In this document: one piece after another, positions 7,220 to 14,221 of the stretch
Numbering within the stretch: position 1 is the stretch's first letter
Layout of the letters: every line of letters starts with the position of its first letter
NCBI GenBank assembly: GCA_035302865.1
Contig: DATGSF010000110.1
Span: 1 to 14,983, forward strand
Source: DATGSF01 sp035302865
GTDB taxonomy: Bacteria; Bacteroidota; Bacteroidia; Chitinophagales; Chitinophagaceae
Length of the DNA: 14,983 nucleotides
Direction of reading: 5' to 3'
Notes under the pieces: generated by a model
What the model was told of the DNA's origin: nothing
The model's input: the letters and a program-made list of their open reading frames with translations, nothing else
Database searches by the model: none
Program-made: the position numbers and the translations under genes

Positions 7220-7227
7220 TATATTTG
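7220..7227 (+). promoter_or_regulatory. -7 promoter element for tRNA-Trp/secE/nusG
   Basis: TATATTTG matches TAnnTTTG and ends 52 bases before the mature tRNA. No TTG -33 element at the right spacing. It is the last such match before the tRNA, so transcripts from it pass through the hairpin at 7235-7267. Confidence 0.5.
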
Positions 7228-7234
7228 CACTTCC

Positions 7235-7271
7235 AAGTAGCCAATTAAATAAATTTAAAGGCTATTTTTTT
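7235..7271 (+). terminator. Possible attenuator between the promoter and tRNA-Trp
   Basis: AAGTAGCC (7235-7242) pairs with GGCTATTT (7260-7267) through 8 bp including one G-U, with a 17-base AT-rich loop. T residues run from 7265 to 7271. It looks like a weak intrinsic terminator placed inside the leader, only about 10 bases from the mature tRNA. A role in attenuation is an inference. Confidence 0.35.
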
Positions 7272-7279
7272 ATAAACAC

Positions 7280-7350
7280 ACGGGTATAGTTCAATGGTAG
7301 AATAGAGGTCTCCAAAACCTTTGGTCCGGGTTCGAATCCTGGTACCCGTG
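7280..7350 (+). tRNA. tRNA-Trp (CCA anticodon)
   Basis: The 71 bases fold as a complete cloverleaf. The acceptor stem is ACGGGTA with TACCCGT, with discriminator G7350, as expected for bacterial tRNA-Trp. The D arm is GTTC...GAAT. The anticodon stem is GAGGT with ACCTT around the 7-base loop CTCCAAA, giving anticodon CCA (7312-7314). The T arm is CCGGG-TTCGAAT-CCTGG. The variable region is 4 bases. The 3' CCA is not encoded and must be added by nucleotidyltransferase. secE starts 27 bases after it, the order often seen in bacteria (tRNA-Trp, secE, nusG). Confidence 0.96.
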
Positions 7351-7377
7351 CATATTTACATATAATCTCACAATATT

Positions 7378-7569
7378 ATGGCCAAAATTAAAAACTATGT
7401 TCGAGATTCATACTACGAATTATTACACAAGGTAACTTGGCCTACGTGGTCTGAACTTCAATCAACTACTGTTATAGTTATTGTATCTTTAATAATAATT
7501 ACTTTAATTATTTTTGGTATGGATAAAGCTGCAGAAGCAGTTATGAAGTTAATTTACGGTGTAGCATAG
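7378..7569 (+). CDS. secE: Preprotein translocase subunit SecE
   Basis: A 63-residue single-membrane-segment protein of the short SecE type. The cytoplasmic amphipathic part (residues 1-27) carries YYELLHKVTWPTWSEL, which contains the family's conserved V-x-W-P motif. One transmembrane helix follows (about 30-48, TTVIVIVSLIIITLIIFGM). SecE clamps SecY in the SecYEG channel of the inner membrane. It lies between tRNA-Trp and nusG, the usual context, with 30 bases to nusG, and is most likely co-transcribed with both. Confidence 0.93.
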   Translation: MAKIKNYVRDSYYELLHKVTWPTWSELQSTTVIVIVSLIIITLIIFGMDKAAEAVMKLIYGVA

Positions 7570-7599
7570 TATTCAATATTAAAATTAGAATTTGTAAAA

Positions 7600-8175
7600 A
7601 TGAATGATACAAACCCTTCCAACAACTTAGATCAGGATACTAAATGGTATGTACTCCGTATTGTTGGTGGTAGAGAAAAGAAGGTGCAAGAATATTTAAA
7701 AAAGGAAATAGAAATTAATCGTTGGGATACAGATATCCTACAAATACTTTGTCCTACTGAAAAAATATATAAAGAGGTTGGTGGAAAGAAAGTAATACGA
7801 GAAAGAGTTTTATATCCTGGTTATATTCTTTTACAAGTTAAAGAAGGAAAGCTAAATGGTGATATGATTTCAGGTATCCAATCCATTACCAATGTGATTC
7901 ATTTCTTAGGAAGAGATAATCCTGAAGCATTAAGAGAGTCAGAGGTTCGTAAAATGTTTGGTAACTTTGATGATCAAGAAGATAAAGGCATAGGAGTAGA
8001 AAATCAATACATGGTAGGTGAAACTGTAAAAATTAAAGATGGCGCATTTAATGATTTTACAGGAACAATTGAAAGTATTAGTGAAGATGGTAAAAAATTA
8101 ACCGTAATTGTAAAAATATTCGGAAGAGAAACTCCAGTAGAACTTTCCTTTACGCAAGTAAAAAAAGAAAGTTAA
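7600..8175 (+). CDS. nusG: Transcription termination/antitermination factor NusG
   Basis: The 191-residue protein has the NGN domain first (WYVLRIVGGREKKVQEYLKKEI from residue 16, then RERVLYPGYILLQVK and NVIHFLGRDNPEALRESEV). The C-terminal KOW domain follows (VGETVKIKDGAFNDFTGTIE, ending VIVKIFGRETPVELSFTQV). NusG binds RNA polymerase through the NGN domain and contacts Rho or ribosomal protein S10 through KOW. It follows secE closely. Normally rplK, rplA, rplJ, rplL and rpoB come next; here a strong terminator follows 17 bases after the stop, and the next gene is uvrA on the other strand. Confidence 0.95.
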   Translation: MNDTNPSNNLDQDTKWYVLRIVGGREKKVQEYLKKEIEINRWDTDILQILCPTEKIYKEVGGKKVIRERVLYPGYILLQVKEGKLNGDMISGIQSITNVIHFLGRDNPEALRESEVRKMFGNFDDQEDKGIGVENQYMVGETVKIKDGAFNDFTGTIESISEDGKKLTVIVKIFGRETPVELSFTQVKKES

Positions 8176-8192
8176 TCGATTTAATATTTAGT

Positions 8193-8228
8193 AAAAAAGC
8201 AGCTTCTAATTTTTGAAGCTGCTTTTTT
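8193..8228. terminator. Strong intrinsic terminator after nusG
   Basis: Perfect 14-bp stem (8193-8206 with 8215-8228; core GCAGCTTC/GAAGCTGC) and 8-base loop, with the arms ending in A6 and T6. It ends the tRNA-Trp/secE/nusG unit. Being symmetrical, it may also stop leftward transcription from uvrA, whose stop is 225 bases away. Confidence 0.88.
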
Positions 8229-8452
8229 ATTTACTCTTGATATTTGAATATTATTGTCAATAATTATTAAAGGAGTTATTCACGGCAAAAACCACTGAAA
8301 TTTTTATAGTCCAAACTTGGAGCATTATATTTTCATTTTGTTAGGATGTGTTTTTATATCTTTTTCCTTAGTTCTTCTTTGCAGTACCGCGAGGTGCAAC
8401 GATAAAGTATGATTCTTCAAAGCCATCTAAAATAAATCTTTAATATTGCAGG

Positions 8453-11284
8453 TTAAAACAAATACTCTTTTAAAAAGCTTCCTGTGCTACTTTTCATCGA
8501 TTTAGCAAGCTCTTCAGGACTGCCTTTAGCTACAACTCTTCCACCAGCCTCCCCACCTGTTGGACCCATATCTATAATATAATCTGCAGATTTAATAATA
8601 TCCATATTGTGTTCAATTACTAAAACAGTATTTCCTCTATCTGCTAAAGTATTTAAAACATTTAATAACATGCGTATATCCTCAAAATGCAAACCCGTAG
8701 AAGGTTCATCTAAAATGAAAAATGTTTTCCCTGTGTCCCGTTTAGCTAATTCTTTAGCTAATTTTACTCTCTGTGCTTCTCCTCCACTTAATGTTACAGC
8801 ATTTTGTCCCAAGGTTAAATAACCTAAACCTACATCCAAAAGCGTTTTTGTTTGACGATAGATTTTAGGAATTGCTTCAAAGAAAACCTTAGCCTCTTCG
8901 ATAGTCATATCTAAAACATCTGCAATGGACTTTCCTTTATAACGAATTTCTAAAGTTTCTCTATTATATCTCTTTCCTCTACATACTTCACAAGGCACAT
9001 ATACATCTGGAAGAAAATTCATTTCTATTGTTTTAATTCCTGCTCCTTGACATGTTTCGCATCTTCCTCCTTTCACATTAAAAGAAAAACGACCGGGTTT
9101 ATATCCTCGCACTTTAGCTTCAGGAACCGAAGCAAAAAGCATGCGTACTTCAGTAAAGATCCCGGTATATGTTGCCGGATTGCTTCTAGGCGTTCTCCCT
9201 ATTGGACTTTGATTGATTTCTATCACCTTATCTATATGCTCTAGTCCAGATATTGCTTTATATTCCATTGCTGTTTTCTTGGAATTTGCAAAAGAATGAT
9301 TCGACAATATTGGATATAAAGTTTGATTAATCAAAGTGCTCTTTCCGCTACCTGAAAGTCCTGTCACACAAATAAATTTCCCTAAAGGAAAGTCAACTTT
9401 AATATTTTTTAGATTATTTCCACTTGCTCCTTCTAATACAATTTTTTCTCCATTTCCTTTTCTTCTTGTTTTAGGTACTTCAATTTTCATTTTCCCTTTC
9501 AAATAATCAGCGGTTAAAGAAGAGGCTTGTATTATAGTACTATAGTCTCCTTCAGTAACAATATATCCACCATTTTTACCAGCACCTGGCCCCATATCAA
9601 TAATATAATCTGCTGCTTTCATCATATCCTCATCGTGTTCTACTACTAAAACAGAATTACCCAAGTCTCTCATATCTTGAAGCGCCTCAATAAGTTGCTG
9701 ATTATCATGCTGATGTAAGCCAATTGAAGGTTCATCCAAGATATAGGTAATTCCTTGCAATTGCGATCCAATCTGAGTCGCCAAGCGAATTCTTTGGCTT
9801 TCTCCTCCAGAAAGGGATTTACTTTGTCGATTTAAACTTAAATAGTGCAAACCAACATTCATTAAAAAGCGCAGTCTATCCCGAATTTCCTTCAATATAT
9901 CTTTTGCAATTTTATTTTCAGTAGCACTTAGTTTTGTGTGTAGATTTTGGAAAACTTCATACAAATCCCCTATTGCCATTTCTGCATATTCTGCAATATT
10001 TTTATCTAAGATTTTAAAATAAAGGCTTTCCGACTTTAATTTAGCTCCCTTACATTGTGAACAGGTTTTTAACTCCATAAAATCCTCCGCCCAATTATAA
10101 ATAGCATCTGAAGGGGATTCTTCAAACCAGCGCAATAGCATATTTATAATTCCCTCATAAGTTCTACTTCTCCTTTTTTTAGAAGTTTTAGCATTTGCAT
10201 TAAAGGTAATTTCTCCTTTTTTATTACCGTATAAAATCCAATTTAGATCATCTTCCTTTAATTTATTAATCGGTTCATCAATATTAACGTTCTTAGATTT
10301 TGCAAACTTTTCAGCAATTTTCCAAGACCCTGCAGATCTTTTTTCCCCCAGAGGTGCGATTCCACCTTCTGCTATGGTTTTTTGCGTATTTGGAATAACC
10401 TTTTCTAAACTAATTTGATGCACCTCTCCTAATCCTTTGCAGGTTGGACAGGCACCATAGGGTGAATTAAAAGAAAATGTATTTGGATTTGGCAAATCAT
10501 AAGAAATCCCCGTTTCCATTTCCATCAAAAACTTGGAATAACTAAAGCTTTCTTGTGTATCATGATCTTGCAAATATAAAAAACCCTCTCCCAGCTCTAA
10601 AGCTCTAGAAATAGATTGACTTAAACGTGTATAAAACTCCTTTTCTACTTTTAACCGATCAATGACAACTTCAATATCATGAATCTTATATCGATCCAAT
10701 TGCATATTTTCCACCAAATCTACAATTTCTCCATCCACACGTGCTTTAACAAAACCTCTTTTTCTAAATTGTTCAAAAAGCTCTCTATAATGCCCTTTTC
10801 TTCCACGAACAATTGGAGCTAAGATGACAACTCTCTTATTATCAAATTTATTCTTGATATTTTCTAAAATTCCTGCTTCAGTCATCGCCTCCATCTTCTT
10901 GCCTGTTTTATAACTATAGGCAACACCTATCTTAGCAAATAAAAGCCTTAAAAAATCATAAATTTCTGTAACCGTACCTACTGTAGAACGCGGATTTTTA
11001 TTGGTTGTTTTTTGTTCAATAGAAATAACGGGCGACAAGCCTCGTATTTTATCAACGTCTGGCCTTTCTAAATCACCTAAAAACTGTCTCGCATAAGCTG
11101 CAAAAGATTCAATATATCTTCTTTGCCCTTCAGCATAAATAGTATCAAAAGCTAAAGAAGATTTACCGCTACCACTCAAACCTGTAATTACCACTAACTT
11201 CTTTTTAGGTATATCAACATTGATATTTTTCAAATTATGTGTTCTAGCACCAACAACTTGAATATTTTCATTTATCTTACTCAT
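8453..11284 (-). CDS. uvrA: Excinuclease ABC subunit A (UvrA)
   Basis: The 943-residue protein holds both ABC ATPase modules. The first Walker A is GLSGSGKSS (near residue 35). Zinc-binding CPTC (about 279) and CSQC frame the insertion region. The first signature is LSGGESQRIRLATQIGS, followed by ILDEPSIGLHQ. The second Walker A is GLSGSGKSTL. The second zinc module is CETCQGAGI with CEVCRGKRY, and the second signature is LSGGEAQRVKLAKEL, followed by ILDEPSTGLH. It detects DNA damage as a dimer with UvrB in nucleotide-excision repair. I chose the ATG at 11284 because MSKINENIQVVGARTHNLKNI aligns with the usual family start and it overlaps the arsC-like stop by 8 bases. An ATG at 11299 would add only MKRFI. 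No truncation or missing motif is seen. Confidence 0.95.
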   Translation of the reverse strand: MSKINENIQVVGARTHNLKNINVDIPKKKLVVITGLSGSGKSSLAFDTIYAEGQRRYIESFAAYARQFLGDLERPDVDKIRGLSPVISIEQKTTNKNPRSTVGTVTEIYDFLRLLFAKIGVAYSYKTGKKMEAMTEAGILENIKNKFDNKRVVILAPIVRGRKGHYRELFEQFRKRGFVKARVDGEIVDLVENMQLDRYKIHDIEVVIDRLKVEKEFYTRLSQSISRALELGEGFLYLQDHDTQESFSYSKFLMEMETGISYDLPNPNTFSFNSPYGACPTCKGLGEVHQISLEKVIPNTQKTIAEGGIAPLGEKRSAGSWKIAEKFAKSKNVNIDEPINKLKEDDLNWILYGNKKGEITFNANAKTSKKRRSRTYEGIINMLLRWFEESPSDAIYNWAEDFMELKTCSQCKGAKLKSESLYFKILDKNIAEYAEMAIGDLYEVFQNLHTKLSATENKIAKDILKEIRDRLRFLMNVGLHYLSLNRQSKSLSGGESQRIRLATQIGSQLQGITYILDEPSIGLHQHDNQQLIEALQDMRDLGNSVLVVEHDEDMMKAADYIIDMGPGAGKNGGYIVTEGDYSTIIQASSLTADYLKGKMKIEVPKTRRKGNGEKIVLEGASGNNLKNIKVDFPLGKFICVTGLSGSGKSTLINQTLYPILSNHSFANSKKTAMEYKAISGLEHIDKVIEINQSPIGRTPRSNPATYTGIFTEVRMLFASVPEAKVRGYKPGRFSFNVKGGRCETCQGAGIKTIEMNFLPDVYVPCEVCRGKRYNRETLEIRYKGKSIADVLDMTIEEAKVFFEAIPKIYRQTKTLLDVGLGYLTLGQNAVTLSGGEAQRVKLAKELAKRDTGKTFFILDEPSTGLHFEDIRMLLNVLNTLADRGNTVLVIEHNMDIIKSADYIIDMGPTGGEAGGRVVAKGSPEELAKSMKSSTGSFLKEYLF

Positions 11285-11624
11285 TATAAAACGCTTCAAT
11301 TGCCTCCTCTGATCTCGCTATAATTGCTTTATCTCCTCTAATTAATATAGGTCTTTGGATTAATTTAGGGTATTGAATCATTGCTTCTATCCAATCTTCC
11401 TCAGACATTATTTTATCTTTAAAATTTTCTTTATATTCTGCTTCTGTTTTTCGAATTATCTTTTCAGCTGGGAGGTTTAGTTTTTTTAATATTCCTCGCA
11501 ACTCTTCTTTATCAAGAGGCTTCTTCAAGTATTCACGTACTTCAAAACTTTCACCCTTCTCTTCTAATATTTGAAAGCAATTTCTACTTTTTGAACATCT
11601 TGCATTATGAATAATCTTTGTCAT
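11277..11624 (-). CDS. ArsC/Spx-like thioredoxin-fold reductase (YfgD type)
   Basis: The 115-residue protein begins with the ArsC-family active-site loop IIHNARCSKSRNCFQIL (Cys9, second Cys at 16). It continues with YLKKPLDKEELRGILKKL, and then PKLIQRPILIRGDKAIIARSEEAI, which carries the conserved Q-R-P. Glutaredoxin-linked arsenate reductases share this plan, but many chromosomal members are of unproven function, so arsenate reduction is only possible. No ars genes are near. Its stop overlaps the uvrA start by 8 bases (ATGAGTAA), and the shared promoter is at 11644-11651. This makes a two-gene operon in which uvrA translation is probably coupled to this gene. Confidence 0.88.
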   Translation of the reverse strand: MTKIIHNARCSKSRNCFQILEEKGESFEVREYLKKPLDKEELRGILKKLNLPAEKIIRKTEAEYKENFKDKIMSEEDWIEAMIQYPKLIQRPILIRGDKAIIARSEEAIEAFYNE

Positions 11625-11643
11625 AAATTATTATTTTGTCTTA

Positions 11644-11651
11644 CAAATTTA
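11644..11651 (-). promoter_or_regulatory. -7 promoter element for the arsC-like/uvrA operon
   Basis: On the minus strand TAAATTTG matches TAnnTTTG and ends 19 bases before the ATG at 11624, the same spacing as for trxB. No TTG -33 element is seen. Confidence 0.5.
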
Positions 11652-11668
11652 CTGATTATTCGGGATAA

Positions 11669-12091
11669 TATTATACAGAATTAAGAAAAAATGCAAAGGA
11701 TGTTTTTTATACATTTTCAATTATTAAAAATATTCAGCCATTATATAAAAAACACATAAATAATTACAAACTCAACTCTGTAGCTTTAGATATAGGTGGG
11801 GTAACTCAATTTTCTATCAACAATACACAATCATTGACTTTAGGGGTAAAATATAGTTATGGTTTTCGACCTATAGAAAAAGAGCACTAGGAGATTGATT
11901 ATTTCTATCATGGTCTTAACGATGAATTTACAGTACTAACCGGGAAGCATAGTTTACTAATTTACGCCGCTTATCTCATTGTGTTGTATGGAAAACAAAG
12001 CGCAAAGAGATTTAATAGGAAAAAAGAAAGAATGAGTAAGGAAGGGGATAAAACAAACCTTACTTATTCTCTTAAATTCGTATCTTTGTAG
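11669..12091 (+). pseudogene. Interrupted remnant of an outer-membrane beta-barrel-like gene
   Basis: One plus-strand frame runs from the stop at 11666-11668 for 73 sense codons to a TAG (11888-11890). It then continues in the same frame for 66 more codons to TAG 12089-12091. No ATG opens it, and the 5' part of any gene is absent. The first half contains VALDIGGVTQFSINNTQSLT followed by LGVKYSYGF, an alternating beta-hairpin pattern as in outer-membrane barrels. The second half contains EIDYFYHGLNDEFTVLTGKH, then LLIYAAYLIVLYGK and a lysine/arginine-rich end. The thyA promoter overlaps its last codons, which suggests the very end is not original. I read it as a decayed C-terminal fragment with one stop mutation. 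Whether the second half really belonged to the same protein is inferred from frame continuity. Confidence 0.45.
12081..12088 (+). promoter_or_regulatory. -7 promoter element for thyA
   Basis: TATCTTTG matches TAnnTTTG and ends 28 bases before the thyA ATG. No clear TTG -33 element. Confidence 0.5.
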
Positions 12092-12116
12092 CAAATAGCT
12101 TTTTAAATCATTAGAA

Positions 12117-12911
12117 ATGGAACAATACCTAAAATTAGTTAGACATATTTTAGATAATGGTATAGACAAATCGGACCGAACTGGAGTAGGGACACGTAGT
12201 GTATTTGGGTACCAAATGCGTTTTAATTTAGCAAAAGGTTTTCCTATTTTAACCACAAAAAAATTACATTTACCTTCCATTATTTATGAATTATTATGGT
12301 TTATCAAAGGAGATACTAATATAAAGTACTTACAAGAAAATGGAGTACGTATCTGGAATGAATGGGCTGATGAAAATGGAGATTTAGGACCTGTTTATGG
12401 TAAACAATGGAGAAGTTGGAAGGGTGCAGATGGAAAGGTGCATGACCAATTGAAAAAAGCTATAGATAATATTAAGAACAATCCAGATAGTAGAAGAATT
12501 ATTATCAACGCTTGGAATGTAGGGGAATTAGAAGATATGGCACTAACTCCTTGTCATGCTTTATTTCAATTTTATGTAGCAAATGGCAAATTGAGCTGTC
12601 AATTATATCAGAGAAGCGCAGATGTCTTCTTGGGTGTTCCTTTTAATATTGCCTCTTATGCATTATTAACTATGATGATTGCACAGGTTTGTGGCTTAGA
12701 ATTAGGAGATTTTGTGCATACTTTTGGTGATGTACATCTATATAATAATCATTTTGAACAAGCTGAAGAACAATTAAAACGTACTCCTTACACTTTACCA
12801 AAAATGAAAATTAACCCTACAGTTAAAAACATTGAAGATTTTAATTTTGAAGATTTCAATTTAGAGGATTATGAAGCACATCCACATATTAAAGCCAAAG
12901 TAGCAGTATAA
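12117..12911 (+). CDS. thyA: Thymidylate synthase ThyA
   Basis: The 264-residue protein has the length and residue numbering of the E. coli enzyme. It shows SDRTGVGTRSVFG (Arg21), DSRRIIINAWN (Arg126, Arg127), the catalytic TPCHALFQFYV (Cys146), and LYQRSADVFLGVPFNIASYA (Arg166, Asp169, Asn177), with HTFGDVHLYNNH (His207, Tyr209) binding dUMP. It converts dUMP to dTMP using methylene-tetrahydrofolate, leaving dihydrofolate. The expected partner folA is not downstream: the next gene is on the opposite strand. The ATG at 12117 fits the family N-terminus (MEQYLKLVRHILDNG). Confidence 0.97.
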   Translation: MEQYLKLVRHILDNGIDKSDRTGVGTRSVFGYQMRFNLAKGFPILTTKKLHLPSIIYELLWFIKGDTNIKYLQENGVRIWNEWADENGDLGPVYGKQWRSWKGADGKVHDQLKKAIDNIKNNPDSRRIIINAWNVGELEDMALTPCHALFQFYVANGKLSCQLYQRSADVFLGVPFNIASYALLTMMIAQVCGLELGDFVHTFGDVHLYNNHFEQAEEQLKRTPYTLPKMKINPTVKNIEDFNFEDFNLEDYEAHPHIKAKVAV

Positions 12912-12997
12912 AAAAAACACCATATAACTGTTTTAGATTCTTATTATACAGAGATTTATATGATTATTATAATGCAAAAACATTCAATATAAAAACT

Positions 12998-13040
12998 AGC
13001 ACTCTAAGCTTTATTTTAAAATGAAATAGAATAGAGTGCT
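12998..13040. terminator. Hairpin between convergent thyA and the methyltransferase gene
   Basis: AGCACTCTA (12998-13006) pairs perfectly with TAGAGTGCT (13032-13040). The 25-base interior contains the small palindrome ATTTTAAAAT. On the minus strand a T-run follows the stem (A-run at 12991-12995), so it best terminates the methyltransferase transcript, 40 bases past its stop. It may also stop thyA. Confidence 0.65.
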
Positions 13041-13080
13041 TGCTTTGAAAAAATACTAAAGTTTACCTACACAAATTAAT

Positions 13081-13821
13081 TTATTTTTTGAACTTCATAA
13101 TCAGTCTCGGGCTGTTATTTCTATCATAATCCGACAAATTATAATTGCCATAAGCCTTTACAAATTTAAAATCTTGTTTTTTTGTAAACATTTCCAGAAA
13201 GTCATTTAATTCAAATGCACTAACTCTTTCTTCAAAGTAATGTTTCCCATTAACAGGATCATTCACCATAATCTCTTTAATTATTTCTTTATCTTCTACT
13301 TTTTTAAAGATTTCAAAAGTTAAATTATTTCTTTGTATTTTCTCTTCGGATATTAGTTCTTTTATCACTAATGGAGCATTAAAGTAATCTATTATTAATA
13401 CACCACCTTTTTTTAAGGATTGAAACATAGTGCGCACTGCTGATTGTGTATCACGCATATTTTTAAAATAACCAAAGCTAGTAAAGAAATTAAAAGCATA
13501 ATCAAAATACTGCGTATAATAAGGCAAGCGCATATCGTGTACTTGAAATTCCAAATCCACTTCATCTGAAACTAGCTCTTTAGCAATTTCTATTCGATTT
13601 TTTGACAAATCAATTCCAGTAACCTTATGCCCTCTTTTAGCCATTTGATAAGCAAATCTACCCTCACCACAAGCAATATCTAATATTTTCTGTTGTGCAG
13701 GTAATTGTAATTTATCAAATAATCTATTTATAAAGCCTTCTGCTTCTTGTACATCTCTATTTTTATATAAAATTGGATAATAGGAAGAATCAAACCAATT
13801 TTCGAACCATTCTTTTTTCAA
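13081..13821 (-). CDS. Class I SAM-dependent methyltransferase
   Basis: The 246-residue protein has the Rossmann-type SAM-binding motif I, ILDIACGEGRFAYQMAKRG (residues 46-64). The acidic end of strand 2 is VTGIDLSKNRI (Asp71). Motif II/III is LEFQVHDMRLPYY, followed by FDYAFNFFTSFGYF, then GGVLIIDYFNAP. The substrate cannot be told from the sequence; small molecules or an rRNA/protein target remain open. The start is TTG: an in-frame TGA lies 9 bases upstream, the next in-frame ATG would delete motif I, and residues MKKEWFENWFDSSYY fit a typical start of this family. Its -7 element sits only 9 bases upstream, so the mRNA would be nearly leaderless. Confidence 0.87.
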   Translation of the reverse strand: MKKEWFENWFDSSYYPILYKNRDVQEAEGFINRLFDKLQLPAQQKILDIACGEGRFAYQMAKRGHKVTGIDLSKNRIEIAKELVSDEVDLEFQVHDMRLPYYTQYFDYAFNFFTSFGYFKNMRDTQSAVRTMFQSLKKGGVLIIDYFNAPLVIKELISEEKIQRNNLTFEIFKKVEDKEIIKEIMVNDPVNGKHYFEERVSAFELNDFLEMFTKKQDFKFVKAYGNYNLSDYDRNNSPRLIMKFKK

Positions 13822-13830
13822 TTTTTTTCA

Positions 13831-13838
13831 CAAAGATA
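13831..13838 (-). promoter_or_regulatory. -7 promoter element for the methyltransferase gene
   Basis: On the minus strand TATCTTTG matches TAnnTTTG, with 9 bases between its last base and the TTG start codon. This supports the TTG start and implies a leader of only a few bases. Confidence 0.5.
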
Positions 13839-14133
13839 CTGAAAATTGATTAATTGAAGCGGGGACATACTCAGTTACTAAACTTATTATCAAAGTGTGA
13901 AATAATTACCTGTTTCATTTCACTCAAACGCCACATTCAAATTCATTTATTATTGGAGCTTTACAGATAAAAACAACAGATATCCTACCGCAGATAATCA
14001 ATATCCATAAATAAAATAGAAGTAATAAAACTACCACAAACTTTTTTAACAACGCAAGTATGCATTTTGCAGTGGCATTACAAGCTCAAGAATTCTCAAT
14101 GAAATAAAAATTTATACAAATGAATAATAACAC

Positions 14134-14161
14134 CCCTATTTCTTTTACCCCAAAAGTAGGG
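14134..14161 (+). other. Bulged hairpin upstream of the beta-helix lipoprotein promoter
   Basis: CCCTA and CTTTT on the left pair with AAAAG and TAGGG on the right, with a TTT bulge and an ACCCC loop. TTTT follows. No plus-strand gene ends just before it, so its role as a terminator or as a regulatory site is unclear. Confidence 0.3.
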
Positions 14162-14174
14162 TTTTCCCTGACTA

Positions 14175-14201
14175 TTGATAATAAAAACAAAATTATATTT
14201 G
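14175..14201 (+). promoter_or_regulatory. Promoter for the beta-helix lipoprotein gene
   Basis: TTG (14175-14177), a 16-base spacer and TATATTTG (14194-14201). The -7 element is an exact match; the spacer is one base shorter than the usual 17-23. The ATG lies 20 bases beyond. Confidence 0.55.
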
Positions 14202-14221
14202 CATATATAAACACTTAAAAT

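Larger units (their letters stand above)
13839..14221. other. Intergenic region between divergent methyltransferase and beta-helix lipoprotein genes
   Basis: No supported gene. A plus-strand frame from 13850 to 14107 contains three stretches of 16, 37 and 30 codons split by TGA and TAA, without convincing protein character. Near the right end are a bulged hairpin (14134-14161) and the promoter of the next gene. Confidence 0.5.

Noticed and set aside
8317..8412. 31-codon plus-strand frame from a TTG with a strongly hydrophobic stretch (HYIFILLGCVFISFSLVLL), resembling a one-helix mini-protein.
   Set aside because: TTG start only, no promoter or ribosome-binding site at a useful distance, and T-rich DNA readily gives hydrophobic frames by chance.
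8377..8442. Short minus-strand frame just after uvrA reading ILDGFEESYFIVAPRGTAKKN, protein-like in feel.
   Set aside because: Only about 22 codons between stops, no start codon, and no continuation on either side, so a gene remnant cannot be supported.
13850..14107. Plus-strand frame with open stretches of 16, 37 and 30 codons separated by TGA and TAA; the first reads LIEAGTYSVTKLIIKV, recalling a PKD-domain strand.
   Set aside because: The stretches are within chance length for this base composition, and the later parts show no domain-like pattern.
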